Shown: positions 14,191 to 21,690, counted from the first letter of the stretch. The stretch: 42,165 bases of DNA from a virus (IMGVR_UViG_3300028837_004139:1-42165); one strand, 5' to 3'. The notes: generated by a model not told the origin, from the letters alone. Numbers and translations are program-made.

Positions 14191-14311
14191 CTTCTCTATC
14201 CTCCCATTCTTTGTAGATAGGAATAAGGCCTTTGGATTCTAGTAAATGTATAATCCAGCATATTAAGATGAAGATACCGAAGGTTATAAGTAGTACATAT
14301 AGTTGATACAT
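14180..14311 (-). CDS. Single-span membrane protein (43 aa)
   Basis: MYQLYVLLITFGIFILICWI forms a single strong transmembrane helix, followed by a charged tail (KEWEDREDVE). The tail codons supply the ribosome site of the next gene, which overlaps by 11 bases. AAGGAT lies upstream of the ATG. Function unknown; it is the second one-helix peptide in this run of small genes. Confidence 0.5.
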   Translation of the reverse strand: MYQLYVLLITFGIFILICWIIHLLESKGLIPIYKEWEDREDVE

Positions 14312-14327
14312 TTTAATTATCCTTCTG

Positions 14328-14683
14328 AAAAAAAAACAACTGCTCCCAAGCTTTTTAGATCATGCTTTCTCTTCCAGATACCGATCAATTTCAGCATCTG
14401 AAACAGTAATCCCAGCTTCTAATGCCTTTTGCATTAAAAGCCTTGCTTTTGCATTTCGCTTTTTATAGGCCGTTCGCTGTTTGTCCATGAAGACAGGGTC
14501 ATTCCGACGCTTTTCAGCATAAGCTTGCCGTTTGGCTTTCAGCTCGGGTTCCTTGTCAAGGATACCCATAGCCTTTTCAATTTGCTCTTCTGTATAGCCT
14601 TTCTCCTTCAGAGAGGCCATTATATCTTTTGTACTCATAAGGTTTTTAAAAACCTCCTCTCCTTGGGAGACAGTTGTTTTTTT
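14328..14683. repeat. 22-base inverted repeat flanking a small gene
   Basis: The left copy (14328-14350: A-run, then CAACTG, CTCCCAAG) and the right copy (14662-14683: CTTGGGAG, ACAGTTG, T-run) are complementary over 21 of 22 positions with a one-base gap. They lie immediately outside the gene at 14360-14638. On the leftward mRNA the downstream copy ends in a T-run, like a terminator half. The upstream copy folds locally (TCTCC-CAA-GGAGA) next to the ribosome site, and a 14-bp palindrome at 14641-14654 overlaps that site. Confidence 0.65.
14360..14638 (-). CDS. Hypothetical helical protein, paralogue of 16035-16214
   Basis: A 92-residue highly charged helical protein. Its C-terminal half (R.AYKKR......LLMQKALEAGITVS...D.YLEEKA) aligns with the whole of the 59-residue protein at 16035-16214 (RKAYGTRR......LMIKKAQKAGLVVT...D.ELKRKA), so the two are paralogues. 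The N-terminal third resembles a small UBA-like or HTH-like helix bundle (KGYTEEQIEKAMGIL). It is enclosed by the 22-base inverted repeat, which hints at acquisition or autoregulation. Function unknown. Confidence 0.65.
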   Translation of the reverse strand: MSTKDIMASLKEKGYTEEQIEKAMGILDKEPELKAKRQAYAEKRRNDPVFMDKQRTAYKKRNAKARLLMQKALEAGITVSDAEIDRYLEEKA

Positions 14684-14697
14684 ATTATTATAAACTC

Positions 14698-14733
14698 AAA
14701 GATGCTAACAAGTGCTTTCTTGCTAACATCTTT
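14698..14733 (-). terminator. 15-bp hairpin, probable leftward terminator or attenuator
   Basis: A 15-bp stem with a 6-base loop (AAAGCA on the minus strand). The two imperfect positions are G-U pairs only when read on the minus strand, so a leftward RNA is favoured. It lies between the 51-residue gene and the inverted-repeat-flanked gene. Only short T stretches follow, so termination may be partial. Confidence 0.5.
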
Positions 14734-14737
14734 CAAC

Positions 14738-14893
14738 CTATTTCGACCATCTTTTTAACATATCCTCTGCCTCTTCTCTCGTCCAATAAGGACCTATGGC
14801 ACTTTTGATAAATTCATTTATAATAGAGGCTCTTCCTGAAATAATTTTCTGACGATCATCGTGGCGACCGGCGATCCAGTAATAATACTTCAT
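14738..14893 (-). CDS. Hypothetical protein (51 aa)
   Basis: The frame starts with ATG after a strong AGGAGG site and encodes MKYYYWIAGRHDDRQKIISG, a helical middle and YWTREEAEDMLKRW at the end. The last part looks like a small 'EEAE..' helix that phage proteins use after a beta-hairpin. It directly follows the zinc-finger gene with four bases between. No family is recognised. Confidence 0.55.
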   Translation of the reverse strand: MKYYYWIAGRHDDRQKIISGRASIINEFIKSAIGPYWTREEAEDMLKRWSK

Positions 14894-14897
14894 GATA

Positions 14898-15146
14898 TTA
14901 TCCTCCTATTTTAAAACCTTCTTTATCATACTGCTGACCAAGGCCTAGGCCTAAGCCTGTGCCATAAACCTCATAGCAATTAAGGCACATTATAGCCCAA
15001 CAACCTGAGGAATTTGTCTTTCCGTCTACAAAGCCATCTTCCAATAGACCTTCACAAATATTACACTTCTTAGGCATTTCAGAAAGCCAACGCTTTCTTT
15101 CTGTTTTAATTTGGTGATTAGTAAAAGCTTGCTTTACTGAACCCAT
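14898..15146 (-). CDS. Zinc-finger phage protein (82 aa)
   Basis: Two CxxC pairs (CNIC ~28-31 and CLNC ~54-57) separated by ~22 residues with GFVDGKTNSSGCWAIM between them form a zinc ribbon. After it comes a Gly/Leu-rich GTGLGLGLGQQY segment. This arrangement is frequent in phage hypothetical proteins. A TATTATGGG start follows AGGAGGATAT. It is one of the first genes transcribed leftward from the control region. Confidence 0.7.
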   Translation of the reverse strand: MGSVKQAFTNHQIKTERKRWLSEMPKKCNICEGLLEDGFVDGKTNSSGCWAIMCLNCYEVYGTGLGLGLGQQYDKEGFKIGG

Positions 15147-15158
15147 AATATTATCCTC

Positions 15159-15347
15159 CTACTCTGCGAGGCAATCTTCAGCGCAATCCTTACATACTCT
15201 ATAAATGCCAAATGGAGTCTTAACGCTTCTCATATAACTCTCAAAATATTTAACTCCATACGTATGGCTAGGATTGCCATTAGGCGATGTCTTACTTTCA
15301 TCGAAGTGTGAAATGTGCTCACACTTACACTTCTCTTATTCGCTCAT
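15159..15347 (-). pseudogene. Small Cys-containing phage protein with in-frame TAA at codon 4
   Basis: A clear ribosome site (AGGAGGATATT) and ATG at 15347 lead into MSE, then TAA at 15336-15338. The same frame stays open for 58 further codons with a protein-like sequence: EKCKCEHISHFDE, then SPNGNPSHTYGVKYFESYM and VCKDCAEDCLAE, ending TAG at 15159-15161. The paired cysteines look like a conserved zinc-type phage protein. No in-frame ATG, GTG or TTG near the break would rescue it, so the gene is broken or read through. Confidence 0.55.
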
Positions 15348-15392
15348 AATATCCTCCTATTTTTTGACGTGATAATATTTCGACATGATCAT

Positions 15393-15421
15393 ATTGTATC
15401 AAATTTTGATGATGATTTCAA
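15393..15421 (-). promoter_or_regulatory. Predicted sigma70 promoter, leftward
   Basis: On the minus strand TTGAAA (15416-15421) and TACAAT (15393-15398) are separated by 17 bases, each box matching the consensus at five of six positions. It is about 45 bases upstream of the first small gene of the main leftward operon (start 15347), so it is a good candidate for driving the early genes. Confidence 0.5.
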
Positions 15422-15439
15422 ATTGAAAATTTTGAATGA

Positions 15440-15900
<461 letters not shown>

Positions 15901-15917
15901 TCATATATTGTTTCAAT

Positions 15918-15962
15918 TCAAACTATTTCACATCAAACTATTTCACATCAAATTATCTCAAT
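15918..15962 (+). repeat. 15-bp tandem iterons (two exact, one degenerate)
   Basis: The unit TCAAACTATTTCACA occurs exactly twice (15918-15932, 15933-15947), followed by a third copy with changes (15948-15962, TCAAATTATCTCAAT). Iterons of this size beside an AT-rich dyad are typical of replication-initiator or regulator binding sites. Confidence 0.65.
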
Positions 15963-15979
15963 ACAATATACGGTATCAT

Positions 15980-16018
15980 TATAATGCACGTATACGATGA
16001 TGATAAACGTGCATTATA
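15980..16018. promoter_or_regulatory. 12-bp perfect inverted repeat (operator or hairpin)
   Basis: TATAATGCACGT (15980-15991) and its exact complement (16007-16018) enclose a 15-base spacer. It lies 17 bases downstream of the 59-residue gene at 16035-16214 and could terminate that transcript, although no T-run follows. It could instead be a dyad for protein binding in the putative origin. Confidence 0.5.
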
Positions 16019-16034
16019 TCATGCCGTGCATTGA

Positions 16035-16214
16035 TTATGCTGACGCCTTGCGTTTTAACTCTGCATCCTCCTCCGACTTCGTCACTACCAAACCTGCTTT
16101 CTGTGCTTTCTTAATCATCAACTGATGCCATACTAACCGCCTTGTGCCGTATGCTTTACGCTTCTCATCCGCTTGAATCAATGCTTCGATTTTTTCTTGT
16201 GAATAATTCGCCAT
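16035..16214 (-). CDS. Hypothetical helical protein (59 aa), paralogue of 14360-14638
   Basis: The ATG at 16214 follows AAAGGAGGTGATATATATT, so it is preferred over an upstream GTG at 16226. The product is a charged helical protein (MANYSQEKIEALIQADEKRK...) that aligns along its length with the C-terminal half of the 92-residue protein at 14360-14638. It stands alone within the AT-rich control region, with its own predicted promoter, which suggests a regulatory or origin-associated role. Its GC content is visibly higher than its surroundings. No named family is recognised. Confidence 0.7.
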   Translation of the reverse strand: MANYSQEKIEALIQADEKRKAYGTRRLVWHQLMIKKAQKAGLVVTKSEEDAELKRKASA

Positions 16215-16252
16215 AATATATATCACCTCCTTTCATCATTTATTATGAACAT

Positions 16253-16281
16253 ATTATATCAAAATATCATACAAATATCAA
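16253..16281 (-). promoter_or_regulatory. Predicted sigma70 promoter, leftward
   Basis: On the minus strand TTGATA (16276-16281), a 17-base spacer and a perfect TATAAT (16253-16258) lie about 39 bases upstream of the 59-residue gene start at 16214. This is the best -10 box in the control region and probably drives that gene. Confidence 0.55.
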
Positions 16282-16624
16282 ACCTAAAATGTTCAATGAT
16301 ATACATATGTTACGGCAACATTAAAAACATGAACAATTTCAACACATTACGTCATTATGATAACATATATCATATACATATCATCACATCATCATCATCA
16401 CGCATAACATCATCATAATATCATCATACATCACTCTATCACTATACACACATCATGTCACAAACATGGCCCCCCATTTCCGGCCCCGTCCTATTATGAA
16501 CCCATCTCTCAATTAATCCTCAAAATGAAAGTCTACCATGGGTGAATGGTAGAGTTAAAATAAAGCAAGCTAAAGCTCGAGAGTTAGAACAAAGGAAATT
16601 CAAAGTTATTTTTAACGATTTCAA
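16282..16624. other. Non-coding control region
   Basis: No gene is supported here. Up to about 16450 the sequence is AT-rich with many ATCATC and CATCAT runs and degenerate copies of a TTTCAAtATgTTA-type motif also found in the large inverted repeat. Around 16468-16493 there is a short C-rich stretch. A 7-bp hairpin lies at 16533-16552 (CTACCAT...ATGGTAG), about 70 bases upstream of the rightward promoter, and could be an operator. Beyond these I see nothing definite. Confidence 0.5.
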
Positions 16625-16653
16625 TTGACATCCAGGAAATAGAATGATATACT
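16625..16653 (+). promoter_or_regulatory. Predicted strong sigma70 promoter, rightward (late genes)
   Basis: TTGACA (16625-16630), a perfect -35 box, and TATACT (16648-16653), a five-of-six -10 box, are separated by exactly 17 bases. Transcription would start near 16660, just before the first rightward gene at 16678. It is the only strong promoter-like sequence I saw ahead of the whole rightward structural block. Confidence 0.65.
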
Positions 16654-16677
16654 TTGTATAAAGATAGGTCTTAAAAA

Positions 16678-16839
16678 ATGCCTAAAGGTTTTGAATCATG
16701 TGTCAGCAAAGGAGGTAGAGTTAGAACGAAGACGTTATCAGGAGGGAGGTATTTGCATATTTGTTTTTTAGGAGGGAAGAGCTATAGTGGCGAGGTTAAG
16801 AAGAAGGTTGGATCGGAGATTAAAAGAGGAAAGAAGTGA
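16678..16839 (+). CDS. Small basic phage protein (53 aa)
   Basis: The frame encodes MPKGFESCVSKGGRVRT, HICFLGGKSYSGEVK and a Lys/Arg-rich end. It belongs by appearance to a common phage family of tiny basic proteins found just ahead of packaging or head genes. The predicted promoter leaves a leader of only ~17 bases. The stop overlaps the GTG of the next gene as GTGA. Function unknown. Confidence 0.65.
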   Translation: MPKGFESCVSKGGRVRTKTLSGGRYLHICFLGGKSYSGEVKKKVGSEIKRGKK

Positions 16840-17288
16840 GATATAGTTTAGTCGAGGAAGAGCAAGATATTATAGAAGCAGTAGGAGAAGTTCCTGCTAA
16901 AGAATTAAGAAAGCTAAGCTCTAAACATGAACTCGTCCTGATGCTTCATATGAATTCTATCCCCCCTGGTGAGATCGCCGAGATTACTGGATATAACCGT
17001 AACCATGTTACTTGGATTACTCGACAGCCTATTTCTAAAGCTGTCATTAAGGCAAGATACGAAGAACTTGACGACGAGTTTAAATCCTTATACTATTCCG
17101 CTATTGAAGCCATTCGAGATGGTCTTACTTCAGCAAACATCGAAACCAAGCTAAAAGCTGCAGATAAATATCTAAGAGCCCATGGTAAATACGGAACCGT
17201 TGCTGAGGCTTCAGAAACAGCCGAAGACGTAGTCAAGAGGATCTTAGAATTGAAAATAACCGAAACAAGACCTTTAAAAGGAGACTAA
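16836..17288 (+). CDS. terS: Putative terminase small subunit (HTH)
   Basis: The 150-residue protein has an N-terminal helix-turn-helix (LHMNSIPPGEIAEITGYNRNHVTWITRQP, ~37-65) that would recognise DNA, and a helical C-terminal half (SAIEAIRDGL...LKAADKYLRAHGKYG) of the kind used for oligomerisation in small terminases. Start GTG with GAGGAAAGAA upstream. It lies at the head of the late block but 4.4 kb before the large terminase, which is unusual, so a transcription-regulator role cannot be excluded. Position in the late operon and the domain plan favour packaging. Confidence 0.6.
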   Translation: MRYSLVEEEQDIIEAVGEVPAKELRKLSSKHELVLMLHMNSIPPGEIAEITGYNRNHVTWITRQPISKAVIKARYEELDDEFKSLYYSAIEAIRDGLTSANIETKLKAADKYLRAHGKYGTVAEASETAEDVVKRILELKITETRPLKGD

Positions 17289-17289
17289 A

Positions 17290-17595
17290 ATGAGACTCAT
17301 GCCTAGGATGCTTCTAAAGCGCTGTCCTGCTGCTCAAGATACTTTAGTATCCAGCGCCACAGGAGCAGTTTTTCACGGAGTCCTGTTTACAGGAAACGGC
17401 AACAGTGCTACGTGCCAGATTTATGACAATAGCGCTTCTGCTCCTAATACTTTAATTCACGAAGTAGCAGTGACTGCTACAAAGCCTTCTATTCCATCAT
17501 GGCCTCCAGCAGGAGTCAACTGCGGCACAGGGATTTTAGTTACCAATAGCGGAGTCGGTGGCGTAGCCTATGTAGGCTATAGCTTCGTGTCATAG
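17290..17595 (+). CDS. Small beta-rich virion protein (tentative)
   Basis: A 101-residue beta-rich protein with FHGVLFTGNGNSATCQIYDN, then a short loop and GTGILVTNSGVGGVAYVGYSF. This strand-loop pattern is frequent in small phage structural proteins near tail-fibre or head-decoration genes. It starts one base after the stop of the terminase-small-like gene. There is no clear family name. It probably forms a beta-sandwich associated with tail fibres. Confidence 0.6.
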   Translation: MRLMPRMLLKRCPAAQDTLVSSATGAVFHGVLFTGNGNSATCQIYDNSASAPNTLIHEVAVTATKPSIPSWPPAGVNCGTGILVTNSGVGGVAYVGYSFVS

Positions 17596-17607
17596 GGAGA
17601 TAGAATA

Positions 17608-17835
17608 ATGCCATCCGGATCCCTTGCGGGGCCTTATTGGAAGGATGCAAGGTATGAATATATTGCTGGAGAGTTAATCTACATGGGGTTATCAACAACA
17701 CATAAAGCTGCTACAGATGCAGGCGATTTATGGTGGGCATGGAAATATACATGGGTTAGTGGAAATAGAACAAGGAGAGAAGGCCCAATTAATTGTAATT
17801 GGGATGATGTAGATTCAGAAGGTTGGGCAGAATAA
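17608..17835 (+). CDS. Small tail-fibre-associated protein (tentative)
   Basis: The 75-residue protein reads YWKDARYEYIAGELIYMGL, STTHKAATDAGDLWWAWKYTW and ends GPINCNWDDVDSEGW. This 'Y.Y..G...Y.G.......W.I.KY.Y......GSWD.R..LGW' layout recurs in small phage genes next to tail fibres. A GGAGATAGAATA site precedes the ATG. Its role is probably as a fibre adaptor or virion decoration, inferred from context. Confidence 0.6.
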   Translation: MPSGSLAGPYWKDARYEYIAGELIYMGLSTTHKAATDAGDLWWAWKYTWVSGNRTRREGPINCNWDDVDSEGWAE

Positions 17836-17844
17836 GGAGATATT

Positions 17845-18114
17845 ATGACAATAACTAACGATCTTAATACATGGTGGGCGGAGTTATCCGATTTCCAGAG
17901 AGGAAATAAGGCCAAAGCCCAATTTCAGGATACTATGAATACCATTGACCAGATGTTGGATGAACTCAAAATCATAAACGACAGTGGCGACTTTGACCAG
18001 CTTCCCCCTAGTTGGAAGGCGAAAGCTCTATGGGCTTGGCAACAGTTGGATGCTGCAAGGGATACGGTGAAGGCCGATGCTGAGTTTATGGAAGGAATTA
18101 ATTGGAGGCCGTAA
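17845..18114 (+). CDS. Hypothetical fibre-cassette protein (89 aa)
   Basis: A helical protein (MTITNDLNTWWAELSDFQRG..., ending INWRP). The N-terminal '..WW' motif also begins the next two reading frames (KWWITGTGST and KWWATGTGST). The WRP-stop codons (TGG AGG CCG TAA) contain the GGAGG ribosome site for the following frame, so the cassette is translationally chained. It could be a fibre trimerisation or capping element. No named family. Confidence 0.6.
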   Translation: MTITNDLNTWWAELSDFQRGNKAKAQFQDTMNTIDQMLDELKIINDSGDFDQLPPSWKAKALWAWQQLDAARDTVKADAEFMEGINWRP

Positions 18115-18312
18115 ATGACTTATAAAGCTAAATGTGACACAGCGGGTATCAAATGGTGGATAACTGGTACGGGGTCAACTATTAATAGGTTGTCTGAAAT
18201 AATGGTTGATAACCCTGACGGTCTTGAGGAAGATGATAACCCTGGGAATTTTCAACCTTGGGCTGAGGAATGTTCTGAATAGGATGATATCGCTAAAACT
18301 TGGAGGCCATAA
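18115..18312 (+). pseudogene. Interrupted duplicate of the tail-fibre N-terminus
   Basis: The ATG (GGAGG six bases upstream) opens 55 codons including GIKWWITGTGSTINRLSEIM, close to KWWATGTGSTVNRLSEVM in the 541-residue protein that follows. The frame then meets TAG at 18280-18282. The same frame continues DDIAKTWRP to TAA at 18310-18312, whose codons provide the ribosome site of the next gene. It looks like a decayed tandem duplication of the fibre's N-terminal module, or a short gene with a readthrough stop. Confidence 0.6.
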
Positions 18313-19938
18313 TTGGCTTACGATGCAAGAACACAAGATGACTTAGCCAAATGGTGGGCGACTGGGACAGGCAGCACCGTTAATCGTCTATCTGAAGTCA
18401 TGGACGATATGCCTGATGGCCCTGCTATCTACCATATAGATGCGGATGACGCTTGGACTCAGAATGGCGCAACGGCTGAATGGTATGTGGCAACTGCTAC
18501 TAAGCCGGATGATGTTGCGGAAAACCTGGCTGGCTGGCGAAAGATGACAGGCGTTGCGGATGACAGCGAAACCGGGGATGGTGCCGGACTCAATACCGAT
18601 GAATGGTGCTATGATACCGACAATAACAGGGTTTATATAAGGCTCTCAGATGATTCAGACCCTAACGATACAGATGTAAGAAAACACTATGCCTGGGATG
18701 GGAGTGGTGCTGGGCCTGCGATTATGACGGAATATATTGAGGATTTGGTTTATCGGATTCATTTATGGCTGGAAGTGGGAGATGGAACGACTTCGACCAC
18801 ATTAACATCAACAAATGAGCTTATCGTTATTGAAGATCCAGATGCAGATATAGATTTTGTTGCAGCTAATGCAAGTTTTCAGGTTGGCAAATGGGATGCC
18901 ACTGCGGGTCATGCAAAAAATGGCTCATTTATTTATTTCTCAAAGGTTTGTACCGCTACACGATGGTATAATGTAAAAGGTGCTTTAAAACTTTATGGGT
19001 CTATATTAAGAGCGCTTAAAGATGGAGCAACTAGCCATATTTATTTATTCAGCACGGGCAATAATGCTTATATAGATAATCGGGAGTGCCATTTTACTGG
19101 ATTTAGAGCAATAAGGTTGGCTGGGGGTGGAGTACCTAACAATAATTACATTTATAACAGCGTGGTAGATGATGGTTATGGATGGTATATTAGTTGCATT
19201 CCCACAAATGACTTTCAGGGTGTTTATACTACAAATGGAATACGTTTTAGTTGTAATGCTAATGCAACTGTCAAGGAGTTGGATGCTGATGAGTGGTATT
19301 TGAATGGTGTTGGAAAGACTTTAATTCTAATTAATCCCATTAGTATTAATACTTCTCCATACATTGAAGATGATGGTTCCGAAATATATGTAAAATACTC
19401 TTGCAACATCCACACAGCCGACAAAAACGGTGCTGCCCTAGCCTCTGCCTCTGTAGCCTGCGAATATGCCCATTTGGTGGAAGGCTCGGATTCAAAGACC
19501 TATAAATGTATTGCCGACCATACGGCTGTAGATGCTGACCATAAGCCGATAACTGGCACAGATTGGGCCGATTATTGGGTGCTTTATAATGCAGACGGGG
19601 GTCTTGGTGGAGATTGGAATACTGGGTTTGCTTATAAATCAGGAACGGCTGAATTTGCTACACAGACTACAGATGCAAATGGAGATATGACGGAGCAGAA
19701 TATTCAATATAAGAAATGGGTGGGCACGTCTGAGGTGCTTGAGGCAAGGATTCATAAGTTTACTTTCTCTAAAGCAGGCTATGAGACTTTACCTATGGAG
19801 GATATTATTGTTAGTGCAGCGATTGGTAAGGGGAAGCCTTGGCCTTTGGAGTTACAACCAAACATCAAGATAGACGTAGACACTAATGAAATGTTTATCC
19901 CTGCCGCCGTAGGGCAGCAGTTTTTAACAAGAATTTAA
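18313..19938 (+). CDS. Tail fibre / receptor-binding protein
   Basis: A 541-residue protein starting at TTG with GGAGG six bases upstream. The N-terminal ~30 residues match the preceding truncated frame. The middle (about 150-360) is beta-rich, Gly/Asn-rich and consistent with a parallel beta-helix. About residues 380-430 contain KTYKCIADHT...PITGTDWADYWVLYN, the layout of a small carbohydrate-binding module. These features fit a host-recognition fibre or tailspike. The gene sits early in the late block, with small fibre-associated genes before it and lysis genes after it. No depolymerase catalytic residues can be assigned. Confidence 0.7.
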   Translation: MAYDARTQDDLAKWWATGTGSTVNRLSEVMDDMPDGPAIYHIDADDAWTQNGATAEWYVATATKPDDVAENLAGWRKMTGVADDSETGDGAGLNTDEWCYDTDNNRVYIRLSDDSDPNDTDVRKHYAWDGSGAGPAIMTEYIEDLVYRIHLWLEVGDGTTSTTLTSTNELIVIEDPDADIDFVAANASFQVGKWDATAGHAKNGSFIYFSKVCTATRWYNVKGALKLYGSILRALKDGATSHIYLFSTGNNAYIDNRECHFTGFRAIRLAGGGVPNNNYIYNSVVDDGYGWYISCIPTNDFQGVYTTNGIRFSCNANATVKELDADEWYLNGVGKTLILINPISINTSPYIEDDGSEIYVKYSCNIHTADKNGAALASASVACEYAHLVEGSDSKTYKCIADHTAVDADHKPITGTDWADYWVLYNADGGLGGDWNTGFAYKSGTAEFATQTTDANGDMTEQNIQYKKWVGTSEVLEARIHKFTFSKAGYETLPMEDIIVSAAIGKGKPWPLELQPNIKIDVDTNEMFIPAAVGQQFLTRI

Positions 19939-19953
19939 AATAGGAGATCTGAA

Positions 19954-20193
19954 ATGAGTCTAAGAGTCGCGATCATCAGAGAAAAGCCAGATGGGGGATT
20001 TGTTGAAGCCGTACCAGGATATACTGATAGCCAGTTCCTATCACGGTTAGCAGCTAATATAAACGAAAAATTCCTCCTAAAAGAAAACTACTGGAAGCGT
20101 CGGTTTACCAGGAAGGAGTGCTTAGAGCTTCTTAAGATAGGATACGAGGAAGCTATCAAAGGACTCAAAGAAGAAACTGTAGCTTTACCTTAA
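19954..20193 (+). CDS. Hypothetical protein (79 aa)
   Basis: A small mixed protein: a beta-hairpin start (LRVAIIREKPDGGFVEAVPGY), then basic and helical (FTRKECLELLKIGYEEAIKGLKEE). A GGAG site precedes the ATG. It lies between the fibre and lysis genes. The family is not recognised; a fibre chaperone or small virion protein is possible. Confidence 0.6.
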   Translation: MSLRVAIIREKPDGGFVEAVPGYTDSQFLSRLAANINEKFLLKENYWKRRFTRKECLELLKIGYEEAIKGLKEETVALP

Positions 20194-20194
20194 G

Positions 20195-20350
20195 ATGAAA
20201 GAAGCCTTACAAACCTTATGCGTAGTAGCGATATCCTTCGGGATCATAATCGAGGCCTGCTACGAGGCTCATATGGGTTTTATCCTCATTACCGGAGGAA
20301 GCCTAGCTTTCGCTATTTCGACTAAAATTAACAAAAGGAAGAAAAAATGA
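20195..20350 (+). CDS. Small two-helix membrane protein, candidate holin/antiholin
   Basis: A 51-residue protein with two hydrophobic segments (LQTLCVVAISFGIIIEACY and GFILITGGSLAFAI) and a strongly basic tail (KINKRKKK). It is immediately upstream of the endolysin-like gene and overlaps its ATG. This is the usual plan of a class II holin or a holin partner. A second, larger holin-like gene lies at 21240-21686, so this one may be a regulator. Confidence 0.55.
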   Translation: MKEALQTLCVVAISFGIIIEACYEAHMGFILITGGSLAFAISTKINKRKKK

Positions 20351-20802
20351 TCACTTGGGAACAGATTAAACATTTCAAGCCTTATGAGTTTGATGATGAC
20401 CTCCATCCTGGCAGCGGTGATAAAATAAACATGGTTATGGTATTCAACCTTGATTATCTATGGGAAAGAGTTTATACTTATACCAAAAAAGCTCCTAAGA
20501 TCATAATTACTCAAGCTGTAGATCTATACGGCGAACACGGTCATTCTGAAAACAGCTACCATCTAGCAAAAAACGGTTGCAGGGCAGTAGACTTCATTAT
20601 CATAACCGATCTCGATCCTCGTATACAATACAAACTCGTAGAACGCCAAGGCTTTGGTGGTATAGGTGTATATTATGACTGGAACCGCTACGGTAAACCA
20701 GTCCCAATAGGCTTTCACGTAGACCCTAGACCTGACACAAGTTGGCAAAGATGGACTAGAAGAAATGGAGAGTATTTTTATCTCTTAGGCAGGAATAATT
20801 AA
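20347..20802 (+). CDS. Peptidase M15-type endolysin
   Basis: The 151-residue protein has the zinc-ligand pattern of the M15/VanY carboxypeptidase group: SYHLAKNGCRAVDF (His72, Asp82) and GFHVDPRP (His124 and Asp126), with GGIGVYYDW between. Such enzymes cut peptide stems in peptidoglycan and are frequent phage endolysins. There is no signal peptide, so a holin is needed for release. One lies on each side (20195-20350 and 21240-21686). No extra cell-wall-binding domain is present, which is more common in phages of Gram-negative hosts. Confidence 0.85.
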   Translation: MITWEQIKHFKPYEFDDDLHPGSGDKINMVMVFNLDYLWERVYTYTKKAPKIIITQAVDLYGEHGHSENSYHLAKNGCRAVDFIIITDLDPRIQYKLVERQGFGGIGVYYDWNRYGKPVPIGFHVDPRPDTSWQRWTRRNGEYFYLLGRNN

Positions 20803-20817
20803 AAGTAGGAGATTGAA

Positions 20818-21198
20818 ATGAAAAAACTACTTAGCCTTTGTGCTATAGTGGCACTTTTCTTGTTGCTCAGTTCCTTGGTTTATGCAACAGAGACGGAGCC
20901 TGTCCCTACTAGCATGCAAATAGAGGGAACCTGGACACTGGTTAACTTAGTTAAGGGTACATGCGGTACATGGGCATTCTTTACTAACCCCGATACAACT
21001 TCTAAGTATTCTGTGGCTTATATTCATCGTTGTATATATTTCAAAGGGGAAATATCACAATACGGCATCTTAGATAATAATAAATTTCGAGAGTTTCTAT
21101 ATAAGAAACTAGATGCTCCTCCAGTAGAAGTCTTTAGAAATGCACCTATTATTGAAAGAATGCTGAGGAAATATTTGGCTAAACCCCCAAAACATTAA
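20818..21198 (+). CDS. Secreted protein in the lysis cassette
   Basis: A 126-residue protein with a strong signal peptide (MKKLLSLCAIVALFLLLSSLVYA, cleavage likely before TE) and a mature part with CGTW and a YIHRCIYF segment, ending in a basic helix. There is no lipobox, so it is periplasmic or exported rather than a lipoprotein. Its position between endolysin and holin suggests a lysis accessory or spanin-like factor, but no family is recognised. A GGAG site precedes the ATG. Confidence 0.6.
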   Translation: MKKLLSLCAIVALFLLLSSLVYATETEPVPTSMQIEGTWTLVNLVKGTCGTWAFFTNPDTTSKYSVAYIHRCIYFKGEISQYGILDNNKFREFLYKKLDAPPVEVFRNAPIIERMLRKYLAKPPKH

Positions 21199-21239
21199 AG
21201 CCCATCCCCTTGCCGGAGGGGCTAATCGAGGTATGAAAA

Positions 21240-21686
21240 ATGGGAATCTTAGGAAGCTTACTAGGCGGCGGAGTAGGAACGCTTTTAAAGGGAGCTGGCT
21301 CTCTCGCCAAAGACATCAGAACAGCCATAACAGGAGAGGTCACTCTTACTCCTGAAGCAAAAGCTGCTTTAGATAGCAAAATGATCGAGCTTGAAAAGGT
21401 ACTTATCCAAGTAGGAGTCGAGACTGATAAACTAAGACATAATATCATAATCGCCGAGGCACAGTCTCAATCTTGGCTTGCTAGGAACTGGCGGCCTATT
21501 CTAATGCTTACAATAGTAGCCATTATAGCAAACAATTTTGTCTTGTTTCCGTACCTAAGCCTTTTTACCACAAAGGTAAGGATGCTTACTCTCCCAGACC
21601 ACCTCTACGCCCTGTTAAAAATAGGCGTCGGCGGCTATATCGTAGGAAGGTCGGCTGAAGGAGTAGCCAAAACCTTAAAGAGGTAG
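21240..21686 (+). CDS. Holin, GTA/3TM superfamily-like
   Basis: The 148-residue protein has an amphipathic, Gly-rich N-terminus (GILGSLLGGGVGTLLKGAG), a helical region, then SWLARNWRPILMLTIVAII, hydrophobic segment NFVLFPYLSLF and a final LLKIGVGGYIVGRSAEGV. 'LARNWRP...' and 'GGYI.GRS.E' are typical of the 3TM holin family seen in gene transfer agents and phages. It would form the membrane lesions that release the M15 endolysin. It directly precedes the large terminase. Confidence 0.78.
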   Translation: MGILGSLLGGGVGTLLKGAGSLAKDIRTAITGEVTLTPEAKAALDSKMIELEKVLIQVGVETDKLRHNIIIAEAQSQSWLARNWRPILMLTIVAIIANNFVLFPYLSLFTTKVRMLTLPDHLYALLKIGVGGYIVGRSAEGVAKTLKR

Positions 21687-21690
21687 ATAA

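Noticed and set aside
16542-16628. 28-codon GTG open frame upstream of the rightward promoter
   Set aside because: The translation looks protein-like, but there is no ribosome site, it starts inside a hairpin and its stop overlaps the -35 box.
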